Assembly (NCBI RefSeq): GCF_013009555.1
Contig: NZ_CP046176.1
Span: 3,627,501 to 3,691,500, forward strand
Length of the DNA stretch: 64,000 nucleotides
Reading direction: 5' to 3'
Source: Phocaeicola dorei
Lineage (GTDB): Bacteria > Bacteroidota > Bacteroidia > Bacteroidales > Bacteroidaceae
Shown here: in pieces, positions 1 through 8,106 of the stretch
Numbering within the stretch: the first letter of the stretch is position 1
How the letters are laid out: each line of letters starts with the position of its first letter
Translations under genes and position numbers: made by a program
Notes under the pieces: generated by a model
The model's input: only the letters and a program-made list of their open reading frames with translations
Databases searched by the model: none
Told to the model about the DNA's origin: nothing

Positions 1-1
1 T

Positions 2-178
2 GAACTGACCCGGCTGGAAGGTATTATTCCTGCATTGGAATCGGCTCATGCATTGGGAGCACTGGACAAAATGAGATTCAAGCCAACGGATATAGTGGTT
101 CTCACCGTATCAGGACGCGGAGATAAGGATATTGAAACCTACTTGAAAGAATCCAGCACAAGGGCCTCCCTGCAATAA
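2..178 (+). CDS. trpB: Tryptophan synthase beta chain, 3' end only
   Basis: The last 58 codons of an ORF running in from the left edge, ending in TAA at 176-178. The residues match the C-terminus of TrpB, including the segment [10 protein letters not shown], where the SGRGD loop helps hold the pyridoxal-phosphate phosphate. TrpB condenses indole with serine to give tryptophan. It lies 60 bp upstream of trpE and heads an operon whose order is B-E-G-D-C-F-A, the usual Bacteroides arrangement, with trpA last instead of beside trpB. Identification rests on the C-terminus plus context. Confidence 0.9.
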   Translation, partial: ELTRLEGIIPALESAHALGALDKMRFKPTDIVVLTVSGRGDKDIETYLKESSTRASLQ

Positions 179-238
179 CACATAGAAACCCACGAGAGTA
201 AAAATCTTATACGGACAACTATAAACAGAAAAGAAACA

Positions 239-1639
239 ATGAAAACTTTTACCTATACCACCCGATACAAAACCATACTGGGTGACCTACATACACCGGT
301 CAGTACTTATCTGAAAGTACGCGACATTTTCCCACAGAGTGCGCTGATGGAAAGTTCCGACTATCATGGAAGTGAGAACAACCGTTCTTTCATCGGACTG
401 AATCCTGTAGCCAGCATCGGAATCAACCATGGCATAGCCACTGCCACCTACCCTGACGGCAGCATGGAAGAACATCCCATCACCGAACATTTCCGGGCAG
501 ACCATGCGATCTCCGATTTTCTGAATCGTTTCAAGGTAAGCGGAGAATACAACAACTACTGCGGACTGTATGGTTATACCACGTTCAATGCCGTACGCTA
601 CTTCGAACATATCAATGTAAAAGACAGCCGTGACCCTAAGAACGATGCTCCGGATATGTTGTATATCTTATATAAATACCTGATCGTCTTCAATGACTTC
701 CGCAATGAAATGTTATTACTGGAAATGTTGCAGGACGGTGAGGACAGCCATCTGGATTATGTGGAAAAAGCAATCCACAACCGTAACTATACCACTTACG
801 ACTTCCGTGCCGTGGGCGAAACTACCAGCACCCTGACCGATGAAGAGCATAAGGCGAACATCCGCAAAGGCATTGCCCACTGTATGCGCGGTGATGTTTT
901 CCAAATCGTCCTTTCACGCCGTTTTATCCAACGTTACGAAGGAGATGATTTCAAACTTTACCGTGCTTTACGCAGCATCAACCCGTCCCCCTACTTATTT
1001 TACTTCGATTTCGGGGGCTTCCGTATTTTCGGTTCCTCTCCCGAGACCCACTGTAAAATAGAAAACGGACGTGCCACCATCGACCCTATCGCCGGAACCA
1101 CCCGCCGCAACGGAGACAAGAAAATAGATGCTGAACTCACCGCCAACCTATTGGCTGATCCCAAAGAAAATGCAGAACACGTAATGCTGGTAGATCTGGC
1201 ACGCAATGACTTGAGCCGCAATTGTCACGATGTACAAGTAGAATTTTACAAAGAAGCTCAATATTACAGCCACGTCATTCATCTGGTAAGCCGGGTCAGT
1301 GGCGAACTGAACCCCAAAGCCAATCCCATCAAAGCATTTATTGATACTTTCCCGGCCGGAACTCTGAGTGGCGCTCCGAAGGTAAAAGCCATGCAACTGA
1401 TCAGCGAATACGAACCTCACAGCCGTGGAGCCTATGGAGGTTGCATCGGATTTATCGGGCTGAACGGCACATTGAACCAAGCTATTACCATTCGTACATT
1501 CGTCAGCCGCAACAACGAACTATGGTTTCAAGCCGGTGGCGGCATCGTAGCTAAGAGCAATGAAGAGTACGAGTTACAAGAAGTAAACAACAAACTGGGA
1601 GCACTTAAAAAAGCAATCATCCTGGCAGAACAAATGTAA
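239..1639 (+). CDS. trpE: Anthranilate synthase component I
   Basis: 466 residues, the usual TrpE length. It makes anthranilate from chorismate using ammonia supplied by TrpG, the first committed step to tryptophan. The C-terminal chorismate-binding domain is clear: DPIAGTTRRNG (about residues 281-291), PAGTLSGAPKVKAM (about 370-383) and AGGGIVAKSNEEYE near the end. It starts at ATG 239, 60 bp after trpB, and is followed after 12 bp by trpG, as expected for the two subunits of one enzyme. Feedback inhibition by tryptophan through the N-terminal domain is known for the family and not tested here. Confidence 0.96.
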   Translation: MKTFTYTTRYKTILGDLHTPVSTYLKVRDIFPQSALMESSDYHGSENNRSFIGLNPVASIGINHGIATATYPDGSMEEHPITEHFRADHAISDFLNRFKVSGEYNNYCGLYGYTTFNAVRYFEHINVKDSRDPKNDAPDMLYILYKYLIVFNDFRNEMLLLEMLQDGEDSHLDYVEKAIHNRNYTTYDFRAVGETTSTLTDEEHKANIRKGIAHCMRGDVFQIVLSRRFIQRYEGDDFKLYRALRSINPSPYLFYFDFGGFRIFGSSPETHCKIENGRATIDPIAGTTRRNGDKKIDAELTANLLADPKENAEHVMLVDLARNDLSRNCHDVQVEFYKEAQYYSHVIHLVSRVSGELNPKANPIKAFIDTFPAGTLSGAPKVKAMQLISEYEPHSRGAYGGCIGFIGLNGTLNQAITIRTFVSRNNELWFQAGGGIVAKSNEEYELQEVNNKLGALKKAIILAEQM

Positions 1640-1651
1640 AAACGAATCATT

Positions 1652-2242
1652 ATGAAAACAGTAATTATAGACAACTATGACTCATTTACCTACAACTTGA
1701 GTCATTTGGTAAAAGAACTGGGAGCCGAAGTTACCGTATTACGTAACGATGCTTTCCAACTGGAAGAATTGGAAAAATTCGATAAAATCATTCTTTCACC
1801 CGGTCCCGGTATTCCATCAGAAGCAGGCCTGCTGCTCGAAGTAATTAAAAGATATGCCGGCAAGAAACCGATTCTGGGTGTATGCTTGGGAGAACAGGCC
1901 ATAGGAGAAGCTTTTGGCGGCAAACTGACCAATCTGAGCGAAGTATTTCATGGCGTACAGACCCCCATCTCAATTAAAAAGAATCAATTAAAAGACAAAG
2001 GAGAGAAAACCGATTACATTTTCAACGGACTGCCGGATGAAGTGCCGGTAGGACGTTATCACTCATGGGTGGTAGATACGGACGGTTTCCCTGAGTGCCT
2101 TGAAATAACCGCAGTAAGCCGGGAAGGTCTCGTTATGGCATTGAAACATAAAGAATACGATATCCACGGCATCCAGTTTCATCCCGAATCCGTACTAACC
2201 CCCGATGGTAAAACCATGATAGCCAACTTTCTAAACGCATAA
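1652..2242 (+). CDS. trpG: Anthranilate synthase component II, glutamine amidotransferase
   Basis: 196-residue class I glutamine amidotransferase that releases ammonia from glutamine for TrpE. The catalytic Cys is C78 in GVCLGEQAIG and the His/Glu pair is H177/E179 in FHPES; the oxyanion segment SPGPGIP is at about 49-55. The residue after the nucleophile elbow is Glu where His is more common (GVCLGHQA). It is a free-standing subunit, not fused to trpD as in enterics. It sits 12 bp after trpE and 21 bp before trpD. A p-aminobenzoate role (PabA) is the usual alternative, but the position makes TrpG the better call. Confidence 0.95.
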   Translation: MKTVIIDNYDSFTYNLSHLVKELGAEVTVLRNDAFQLEELEKFDKIILSPGPGIPSEAGLLLEVIKRYAGKKPILGVCLGEQAIGEAFGGKLTNLSEVFHGVQTPISIKKNQLKDKGEKTDYIFNGLPDEVPVGRYHSWVVDTDGFPECLEITAVSREGLVMALKHKEYDIHGIQFHPESVLTPDGKTMIANFLNA

Positions 2243-2263
2243 ACCAAACCGTACATAATAAAT

Positions 2264-3259
2264 ATGAAAGCTATATTATCCCGCCTCTTCAATCACGAGG
2301 AACTGACCCGAAAAGAAGCAAAGAATTTGCTGCTCAACATAACCCGGGGAATGTATAACGACGCACAGATAGCCGCTCTGCTGACCGTTTTCCAAATGCG
2401 CGGCATCAAAGTAGAAGAATTGATAGGTTTCCGTGAAGCATTGCTCACCACCCGCATACCTATAGACTTTTCCGCTTACACCCCTATTGATATTGTAGGT
2501 ACAGGCGGTGATGGAAAAAATACCTTCAACATCTCTACTTGCGCCTGCTTCATTGTAGCGGGAGCCGGATATCATGTTGCCAAACATGGCAACTATGGCG
2601 CGACTTCCGTCAGCGGAGCCAGCAATGTCATCGAACAACACGGCGTAAAATTCACTAATAATCCGGATAAGCTGACCCGTTCTATGGAAGAATGTGGAAT
2701 GGTCTATATGCATGCCCAGTTGTTCAATCCTGCCATGAAAAGTGTAGGCCCTGTCCGCAAAGCACTGCAAGTACGTACCATATTCAACCTGCTAGGTCCG
2801 CTGGTTAATCCATGTCTTCCGGCTTACCAACTTCTAGGGGTCGCCGATCTGCCGCAAATGCGCCTTTACACCAACGTATTCCAGAAACTAGGCATTGGCT
2901 TTGCCGTAGTAAACAACCTGGACGGTTACGACGAAATCTCACTGACCGATGAATTCAAAGTGATGACCAATCGCTACGAAACCATCTACAAGCCATCCGA
3001 ACTGGGTTTCTCCCTTGCCAGACAAGAAGAGCTCTATGGTGGGAACACTCCCGAAGAAGCGTCAAAAATCTTCAATAACGTACTGGAGAACAAAGCCACC
3101 AAAGCCCAGACAGACTGTGTGCTGATTAATGCTTCTTTTGCCATACAAGCCATGGAACCGGCCAAACCGATAGAAGAATGCGTGGCCATCGCCCGTGAAT
3201 CATTGGAAAGCGGAAAAGCATTGAATACATTGAAAAAATTTGTGGAACTGAACAGTTGA
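2264..3259 (+). CDS. trpD: Anthranilate phosphoribosyltransferase
   Basis: 331 residues. Transfers phosphoribose from PRPP to anthranilate. The PRPP-binding loop GTGGDGKNTFNIST is at about residues 79-92, followed by the family motif KHGNYGATSVSGASNV; RTIFNLLGPLVNP lies in the central region. It is of normal family length and starts at ATG 2264, 21 bp after trpG. Third enzyme of the operon; trpC follows within 40 bp. Confidence 0.96.
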   Translation: MKAILSRLFNHEELTRKEAKNLLLNITRGMYNDAQIAALLTVFQMRGIKVEELIGFREALLTTRIPIDFSAYTPIDIVGTGGDGKNTFNISTCACFIVAGAGYHVAKHGNYGATSVSGASNVIEQHGVKFTNNPDKLTRSMEECGMVYMHAQLFNPAMKSVGPVRKALQVRTIFNLLGPLVNPCLPAYQLLGVADLPQMRLYTNVFQKLGIGFAVVNNLDGYDEISLTDEFKVMTNRYETIYKPSELGFSLARQEELYGGNTPEEASKIFNNVLENKATKAQTDCVLINASFAIQAMEPAKPIEECVAIARESLESGKALNTLKKFVELNS

Positions 3260-3297
3260 TTACACACCCAGTATTCCACTACCAAACGCCTCATACA

Positions 3298-4086
3298 ATG
3301 ACAGATATATTAACAGAAATCATCGCCTGCAAGCAGATCGAGATCGAACTGCAAAAGGCTGCCATCAGCAAAGAAATGCTGATAAACAATTGTAACGAAC
3401 CCATGCCACGTATCAGTATGCGTGCCAGTCTTGCCTCTTCTCCTTACGGCATCATCTCCGAGTTCAAGCGTCGCTCCCCCTCCAAAGGATGGATAAAAGA
3501 AGACGCACAGGCAGATACTATTCCTCCCGCTTACGAGGCGGCCGGAGCCTCCGCACTTTCCATCCTCACCGATGAAAAATACTTCGGCGGCACTCTGAAA
3601 GATATCCGTTCGGCACGCCCCCACGTGCAACTTCCCATTCTAAGGAAAGATTTCATTATAGATGAATACCAACTTTATCAGGCACGCATCGTAGGAGCGG
3701 ACGCTATCCTTCTTATAGCCGCCGCTTTGAAGAAAGAGCAATGCAAAGCCCTGGCCCTCAAAGCCCATGAACTGGAACTGGAAGTCCTGCTGGAAATCCA
3801 CAACGAGCAAGAACTGGAATATATAGACGAGAACATTGACATGGTAGGAGTCAACAACCGTAATCTGGGAAGCTTCCACACAGAGGTGGAAAACTCTTTC
3901 CGCCTGGCGGAAAAACTACCCGAAGAAATGCTCCGGATCTCTGAAAGCGGCATCTCCAGCCCCGAAACAGTTAAACAACTCCGAGCTGCCGGCTTCCGAG
4001 GCTTCCTGATAGGGGAAAACTTTATGAAAACACCCGCACCTGGAGAAGCCTTAAAAGAATTTATAACCAAACTAGAGAAATGTTAG
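3298..4086 (+). CDS. trpC: Indole-3-glycerol-phosphate synthase
   Basis: 262 residues from ATG 3298. The frame is open from 3256, but that codon overlaps the end of trpD and the 14 extra residues do not resemble the family, whereas MTDILTEIIACKQIEI is a normal TrpC N-terminus. A TIM-barrel enzyme closing the indole ring of CdRP. Catalytic and phosphate-binding segments visible: ISEFKRRSPSKGWI (about 58-71), the catalytic barrel strand LPILRKDFI, VGVNNRNLGSF and SESGISSPETV near the C-terminus. It is separate from trpF, which follows 12 bp downstream. Confidence 0.94.
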   Translation: MTDILTEIIACKQIEIELQKAAISKEMLINNCNEPMPRISMRASLASSPYGIISEFKRRSPSKGWIKEDAQADTIPPAYEAAGASALSILTDEKYFGGTLKDIRSARPHVQLPILRKDFIIDEYQLYQARIVGADAILLIAAALKKEQCKALALKAHELELEVLLEIHNEQELEYIDENIDMVGVNNRNLGSFHTEVENSFRLAEKLPEEMLRISESGISSPETVKQLRAAGFRGFLIGENFMKTPAPGEALKEFITKLEKC

Positions 4087-4098
4087 GATGCAACAACA

Positions 4099-4716
4099 AT
4101 GATTATCAAGGTATGCGGTATGCGCGAGCCCGAAAACATACGCGCCATAGAGCAAGCCGGAGCAGACTGGATGGGATTCATCTTCTTCCCCCAGTCTGTC
4201 CGCCACGTATCACATCGTCCGGAATACCTGCCGGAACAATGCCGCCGGATCGGAGTCTTCGTCAACGAAAGCAGCGAAAACATCCTGCTGAAAGCACAGG
4301 AATTCGGTCTGCACCATATCCAGTTGCATGGCAGGGAAACACCGGAACAATGCCGCAAATTAAAAGCCGCCGGATTAGGAATCATTAAGGTGTTTTCCAT
4401 TGCACGGGAAATTGACCTGCGACCCGTCGGCTGTTATGAGGGCATTTGCGATTACTTTCTTTTCGACACTGCCTGTTCCGGATATGGCGGTTCCGGCAAA
4501 ACTTTCAACTGGAATATCCTGCAAGCCTATCGGGGAAAAACGCCTTTCCTGCTGAGTGGCGGCCTCCGTCCCGGCAGCCTTTCCTCTCTGTTGCAGTTCA
4601 AACATGAACAGTGGGCAGGCATCGACCTGAACAGCGGATTCGAGACTGCTCCGGCTCTGAAAGACGCCGCCGCCGTCCACACATTTATAAACCAATTAAA
4701 ACAAAAAATACAATGA
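4099..4716 (+). CDS. trpF: Phosphoribosylanthranilate isomerase
   Basis: 205-residue TIM-barrel isomerase converting phosphoribosylanthranilate to CdRP. Motifs: the N-terminal KVCGMREPENI with the catalytic Cys, QLHGRETPEQC, a catalytic Asp in YFLFDTACSGYGGSGKTF, and the phosphate-binding LSGGLRPG. The stop codon overlaps the trpA start by 4 bases (ATGA at 4713-4716), which suggests translational coupling of the last two genes. Confidence 0.95.
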   Translation: MIIKVCGMREPENIRAIEQAGADWMGFIFFPQSVRHVSHRPEYLPEQCRRIGVFVNESSENILLKAQEFGLHHIQLHGRETPEQCRKLKAAGLGIIKVFSIAREIDLRPVGCYEGICDYFLFDTACSGYGGSGKTFNWNILQAYRGKTPFLLSGGLRPGSLSSLLQFKHEQWAGIDLNSGFETAPALKDAAAVHTFINQLKQKIQ

Positions 4717-5489
4717 ACAGAATCAACCAGTTATTCAGTATCAAGCAAAAAGACATCCTCTCTATTTATTTTTGCGCAGGCTTTCCTACTTTAGAAGGTA
4801 CGGCAAGCACCATCAAAGTCCTGGAAAAAAAAGGGATTAACATGATTGAAATCGGCATTCCTTTCAGTGACCCGATGGCTGACGGTCCCGTTATCCAGCA
4901 CGCCGCCACCCGCGCCTTGAAAAACGGCATGACACTGAAACTTCTTTTCGACCAACTGAAAGATATCCGTAAAGAAGTACAGATTCCGCTGGTGTTGATG
5001 GGATATCTCAATCCCATCATGCAATATGGATTCAAGGATTTCTGCCGCACTTGCCGGGAGACGGGAATCGACGGGGTGATTATCCCCGACTTGCCTTTCA
5101 AAGATTATATGGAGGAATATCGTTCCATAGCCGAGGAACAGGATGTGAGAATCATCATGCTCATCACTCCGGAAACCAGCGAAGAACGTATCCGCCTGAT
5201 TGATGAACACACCGACGGTTTTATCTATATGGTATCTTCCGCCGCTATCACCGGTGCTCAAAAAGATTTCAACGCACAGAAACAAGCCTATTTCCAACGC
5301 ATCGCCGACATGAATTTACGCAATCCCCGCATGATAGGTTTCGGAATTTCCAATAAACAAACCTTCGAAACCGCATCCGCTCATGCCGCAGGAGCCATCA
5401 TCGGCAGTAAATTCGTGACCTTATTGGACGAGGAAAACGGGAATGCGGAAAAAGCGGCAGACAAGCTGCTGGAAGCTTTGAAAAACTGA
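4713..5489 (+). CDS. trpA: Tryptophan synthase alpha chain
   Basis: 258 residues from ATG 4713, which overlaps the trpF stop; this start gives the normal length and an N-terminus typical of the family, while the longer reading frame runs back through trpF. Cleaves indole-glycerol-phosphate to indole, passed to TrpB. The catalytic Glu and Asp are in EIGIPFSDPMADGP, and the phosphate-binding region near the end reads GFGISNKQ and GAIIGSKFV. Last gene of the operon; the next 670 bp carry no long gene. Confidence 0.96.
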   Translation: MNRINQLFSIKQKDILSIYFCAGFPTLEGTASTIKVLEKKGINMIEIGIPFSDPMADGPVIQHAATRALKNGMTLKLLFDQLKDIRKEVQIPLVLMGYLNPIMQYGFKDFCRTCRETGIDGVIIPDLPFKDYMEEYRSIAEEQDVRIIMLITPETSEERIRLIDEHTDGFIYMVSSAAITGAQKDFNAQKQAYFQRIADMNLRNPRMIGFGISNKQTFETASAHAAGAIIGSKFVTLLDEENGNAEKAADKLLEALKN

Positions 5490-5500
5490 TCTTCCACAAC

Positions 5501-5887
5501 CCGTAAACGCAGACGCAGACGCAGCAGACGCAGGCCCTTTTTTCTCACACACGTGCGCGTACATTGTATATGTAAATGTGTATCTATTTTTAATAACCTG
5601 TTTTAACTGTCATCAGAGAGGGAGGTCAAAACGAAGATGAACGCTCTGAAAAAGATACAGATTGTAACTGAACAACATAAAAAAGTTGTATCCTTATTCA
5701 AATGTAGAGTGAATACGACTCTTTTATTGTCGGTTGAAAGTACAAGTTTCAGATTCAAAGTTCATTTTCTCTAAAATAGGGTCTTCCACCTTACGGTAGT
5801 TTATTCTATTTCCCCACCTTGTATTATACGCGCACGTGTGTGAGAAAAAAGGGCCTGCGTCTGCTGCGTCTGCATCTGCGTTTACGG
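5501..5887. repeat. Element with 60-bp inverted repeats between trpA and ansA
   Basis: The left arm 5501-5560 and right arm 5828-5887 are reverse complements over 60 bases with one mismatch (a C/T at the fourteenth base of the arm). Each arm holds a run of GCAGAC-type hexamers, a CCCTTTTTT tract and the palindrome CACGTG. The 267-bp core is AT-rich and holds one possible 45-codon ORF. No target duplication is seen outside the arms. Size and architecture fit a MITE-like non-autonomous element or an invertible segment; neither is proven. The arms could also end transcription from trpA. Confidence 0.8.
5637..5774 (+). CDS. Possible 45-residue peptide inside the inverted-repeat element
   Basis: ATG 5637 to TAA 5772-5774, preceded by GGGAGG about 12 bases upstream. 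The peptide starts MNALKKIQIVTEQHKK and is basic with a hydrophobic second half. It resembles no family I know. It is reported because it is the only plausible open frame in the core of the repeat element; coding is uncertain and chance is a fair explanation for an ORF this short. Confidence 0.2.
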   Translation: MNALKKIQIVTEQHKKVVSLFKCRVNTTLLLSVESTSFRFKVHFL

Positions 5888-5970
5888 CATTCACTCATAA
5901 TGCCCTCCTCTTCAAAGCTCACCTGAAAGGCCAGTACGATGAAGGTGAAAGATACAGTACCTTGCAGGCA

Positions 5971-6010
5971 TAAGATTATATATCTTACAAGCATAAGATA
6001 TATAATCTTA
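5971..6010. repeat. Perfect 17-bp AT-rich inverted repeat upstream of ansA
   Basis: Arms 5971-5987 and 5994-6010 are exact reverse complements separated by CAAGCA. Each arm with its GCA prefix also forms a direct repeat with the other (GCATAAGAT). No T-tract follows, so it is a poor intrinsic terminator. It lies about 90 bp upstream of the ansA promoter and could be an operator or an RNA hairpin. Confidence 0.6.
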
Positions 6011-6100
6011 CACGTAATCTTTCCATATCTTCCACCCACCCTATCCGGGAAAACCAGCCTCGGTCCATAGAGAAAACATTTTGTTATTTTTCCCTCTTAT

Positions 6101-6133
6101 TTTTGTCATACTTATACATAATTACTATCTTTG
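6101..6133 (+). promoter_or_regulatory. Bacteroides-type promoter of ansA
   Basis: TTTTG at 6101-6105 (-33 box) and TATCTTTG at 6126-6133 (-7 box) with 20 bp between, matching the Bacteroides consensus. It places transcription start near 6140, so ATG 6159 is the first usable start of the asparaginase gene. Confidence 0.75.
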
Positions 6134-6158
6134 TGCCAAAATTAAACAAGAGAAGCGC

Positions 6159-7202
6159 ATGATACAGAGTGAATATCCTTCCGTTTTGCTAATATACACA
6201 GGCGGTACGATCGGCATGATTGAAAATCCTGAGACAGGTGCACTAGAAGCCTTTAATTTCGACCAGTTACAAGACAATGTTCCCGAATTGAAGCGGTTCA
6301 ACTATCGCATCTCCTCTTACCAATTCAATCCCCCCATTGACTCTTCGGATATGGAACCTGCCTTGTGGGCCAAGTTAGTCAAGATCATCAAATACAATTA
6401 TGATAATTTTGACGGGTTCGTCATTCTGCACGGTACAGACACCATGGCATACACCGCTTCAGCGCTCAGCTTCATGCTGGAAAACCTGAGCAAGCCGGTT
6501 ATCCTGACTGGCAGCCAGCTGCCCATCGGCATGTTGCGCACCGATGGAAAGGAAAATCTGATCACTTCCATAGAAATAGCCGCTGCCAAACATCCGAACG
6601 GCACTGCTATTGTACCCGAAGTATGCATCTTCTTCGAAAACCATCTGTTGCGCGGAAACCGTACCACAAAAATAAATGCGGAGAATTTCAATGCGTTCCG
6701 TTCATACAATTTCCCTTCGCTGGCGACAGCAGGCATCCACATAAAATATGAATATGACCGTATTCACAAAGCCGATCCCAATCTGCCATTAAAACCACAC
6801 TATCTTTATGATACCAATGTAATTATACTGACCCTTTTCCCGGGCATCCAGGAAAACATGATCAGCAATATCCTGCATACACCGGGATTACGCGCAGTGG
6901 TATTAAAAACCTACGGTTCGGGCAACGCTCCGCAAAAGCCATGGTTCATCGAACTTCTAAGGGATGCCACTTCACGGGGAATCATCATTGTCAACATCTC
7001 CCAATGCTCTACCGGAACAGTGGAAATGGGAAGATATGAAACCGGACTCCATCTGCTGGACGCAGGGGTCATCAGCGGCTACGACAGTACGGTGGAATCC
7101 GTTCTAACCAAACTGATGTTCCTTTTGGGACACGGAAAAAGTGAAAGAGAAATACGTTACCAAATGAGTATTCCAGTAGCCGGAGAGTTTACGAAATCAT
7201 AA
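6159..7202 (+). CDS. ansA: Type I (cytoplasmic) L-asparaginase
   Basis: 347 residues from ATG 6159. The frame is open from 6081, but those codons lie within the promoter, so the shorter form is chosen. Hydrolyses asparagine to aspartate and ammonia. The first catalytic Thr is in IYTGGTIGMIENP and the second, with its Asp, in HGTDTMAYTASAL; GSQLPIG follows. No signal peptide is present after choosing this start, which fits the cytoplasmic type I enzyme rather than a periplasmic type II enzyme. It appears to be a single-gene unit: 196 bp and a new promoter precede the next gene. Confidence 0.9.
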   Translation: MIQSEYPSVLLIYTGGTIGMIENPETGALEAFNFDQLQDNVPELKRFNYRISSYQFNPPIDSSDMEPALWAKLVKIIKYNYDNFDGFVILHGTDTMAYTASALSFMLENLSKPVILTGSQLPIGMLRTDGKENLITSIEIAAAKHPNGTAIVPEVCIFFENHLLRGNRTTKINAENFNAFRSYNFPSLATAGIHIKYEYDRIHKADPNLPLKPHYLYDTNVIILTLFPGIQENMISNILHTPGLRAVVLKTYGSGNAPQKPWFIELLRDATSRGIIIVNISQCSTGTVEMGRYETGLHLLDAGVISGYDSTVESVLTKLMFLLGHGKSEREIRYQMSIPVAGEFTKS

Positions 7203-7345
7203 TTTATTGCGTTCCAATTATTATCCGGCGGGATGATTACAGAATCATTAAAATGGTGTAATCTGCGATGAAAACTTAACGATTTTATAACATGTAATCT
7301 TTTTGTAATATTTGTTTCATCAAATAGTAATAAAAATGCTCCATC

Positions 7346-7377
7346 TTTGCAATGCTGATCAGAAAAGATTAGTTTTG
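7346..7377 (+). promoter_or_regulatory. Promoter of the two-component operon
   Basis: TTTGC at 7346-7350 and TAGTTTTG at 7370-7377 with 19 bp between them, a near-ideal Bacteroides -33/-7 pair. ATG of the response regulator is 22 bp downstream. Confidence 0.7.
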
Positions 7378-7398
7378 TAGTATTAAAAAGATGGATAT

Positions 7399-8088
7399 AT
7401 GAACGATTACCGCATTTTAGTAGTTGACGATGAAGAAGATCTATGCGAGATTCTTAAATTCAATTTAGAAAACGAAGGGTATTTTGTGGATACAGCAAAC
7501 TCCGCCGAAGAAGCCCTGAAGATGGAACTGACCCAATACGACTTGCTGTTGCTGGATGTGATGATGGGAGAAATTTCAGGATTCAAAATGGCGAACATGC
7601 TGAAAAAGAATAAAGCTACCGCTTCTATTCCCATTATATTCATCACTGCTAAAGATACTGAAAACGATACTGTGACAGGATTCAACCTGGGAGCCGACGA
7701 CTATATCTCGAAGCCATTTTCACTGCGCGAAGTTATAGCACGCGTCAAGGCTGTCCTTCGACGTACCAGTCCCACACAGGGAAAAGAAGTGCAGGAACAA
7801 TTGCAATACAAAGGGCTTTTAGTCGACATCACCAAGAAGAAAGTCAGCATAGACGGTATAGAAATTTCCCTGACAAAAAAAGAATTCGAAATCCTGTTGC
7901 TGTTGTTACAAAACAAAGGCCGCGTATTCTCACGCGAAGATATTCTGGCTAAAGTATGGCAAGAGGAAGTCTATGTGCTGGACCGTACCATTGACGTCAA
8001 CATTACTCGCCTGCGTAAGAAAATAGGCGAATACGGAAAATGCATCGTCACCCGCCTAGGATACGGATACTGTTTTGAATGCGAATAA
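7399..8088 (+). CDS. OmpR/PhoB-family response regulator
   Basis: 229 residues: receiver domain (about 1-120) with the acidic pair DDEED at 10-14, phospho-acceptor D53 in LLLDVMMG, and Lys in YISKPFS; then a winged-helix DNA-binding domain (about 130-229) with the family end RLGYGYCFE. It is a cytoplasmic transcription factor, probably activated by the histidine kinase encoded 18 bp downstream. The sequence differs clearly from what I recall of Bacteroides RprY. A PhoB-like role is possible from the kinase architecture but the signal is unknown. Confidence 0.9.
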   Translation: MNDYRILVVDDEEDLCEILKFNLENEGYFVDTANSAEEALKMELTQYDLLLLDVMMGEISGFKMANMLKKNKATASIPIIFITAKDTENDTVTGFNLGADDYISKPFSLREVIARVKAVLRRTSPTQGKEVQEQLQYKGLLVDITKKKVSIDGIEISLTKKEFEILLLLLQNKGRVFSREDILAKVWQEEVYVLDRTIDVNITRLRKKIGEYGKCIVTRLGYGYCFECE

Positions 8089-8106
8089 CCTAACCTGTAC
8101 CTTTCC

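Noticed and set aside
3256..3297. Extended start for trpC
   Set aside because: Extra residues overlap the trpD stop and do not look like the family N-terminus; ATG 3298 fits.
5561..5827. Invertible promoter inside the 60-bp repeat element
   Set aside because: A minus-strand TACATTTG at 5699-5706 was seen, but there is no -33 box at the right spacing and it would point away from ansA; kept only as a possibility.
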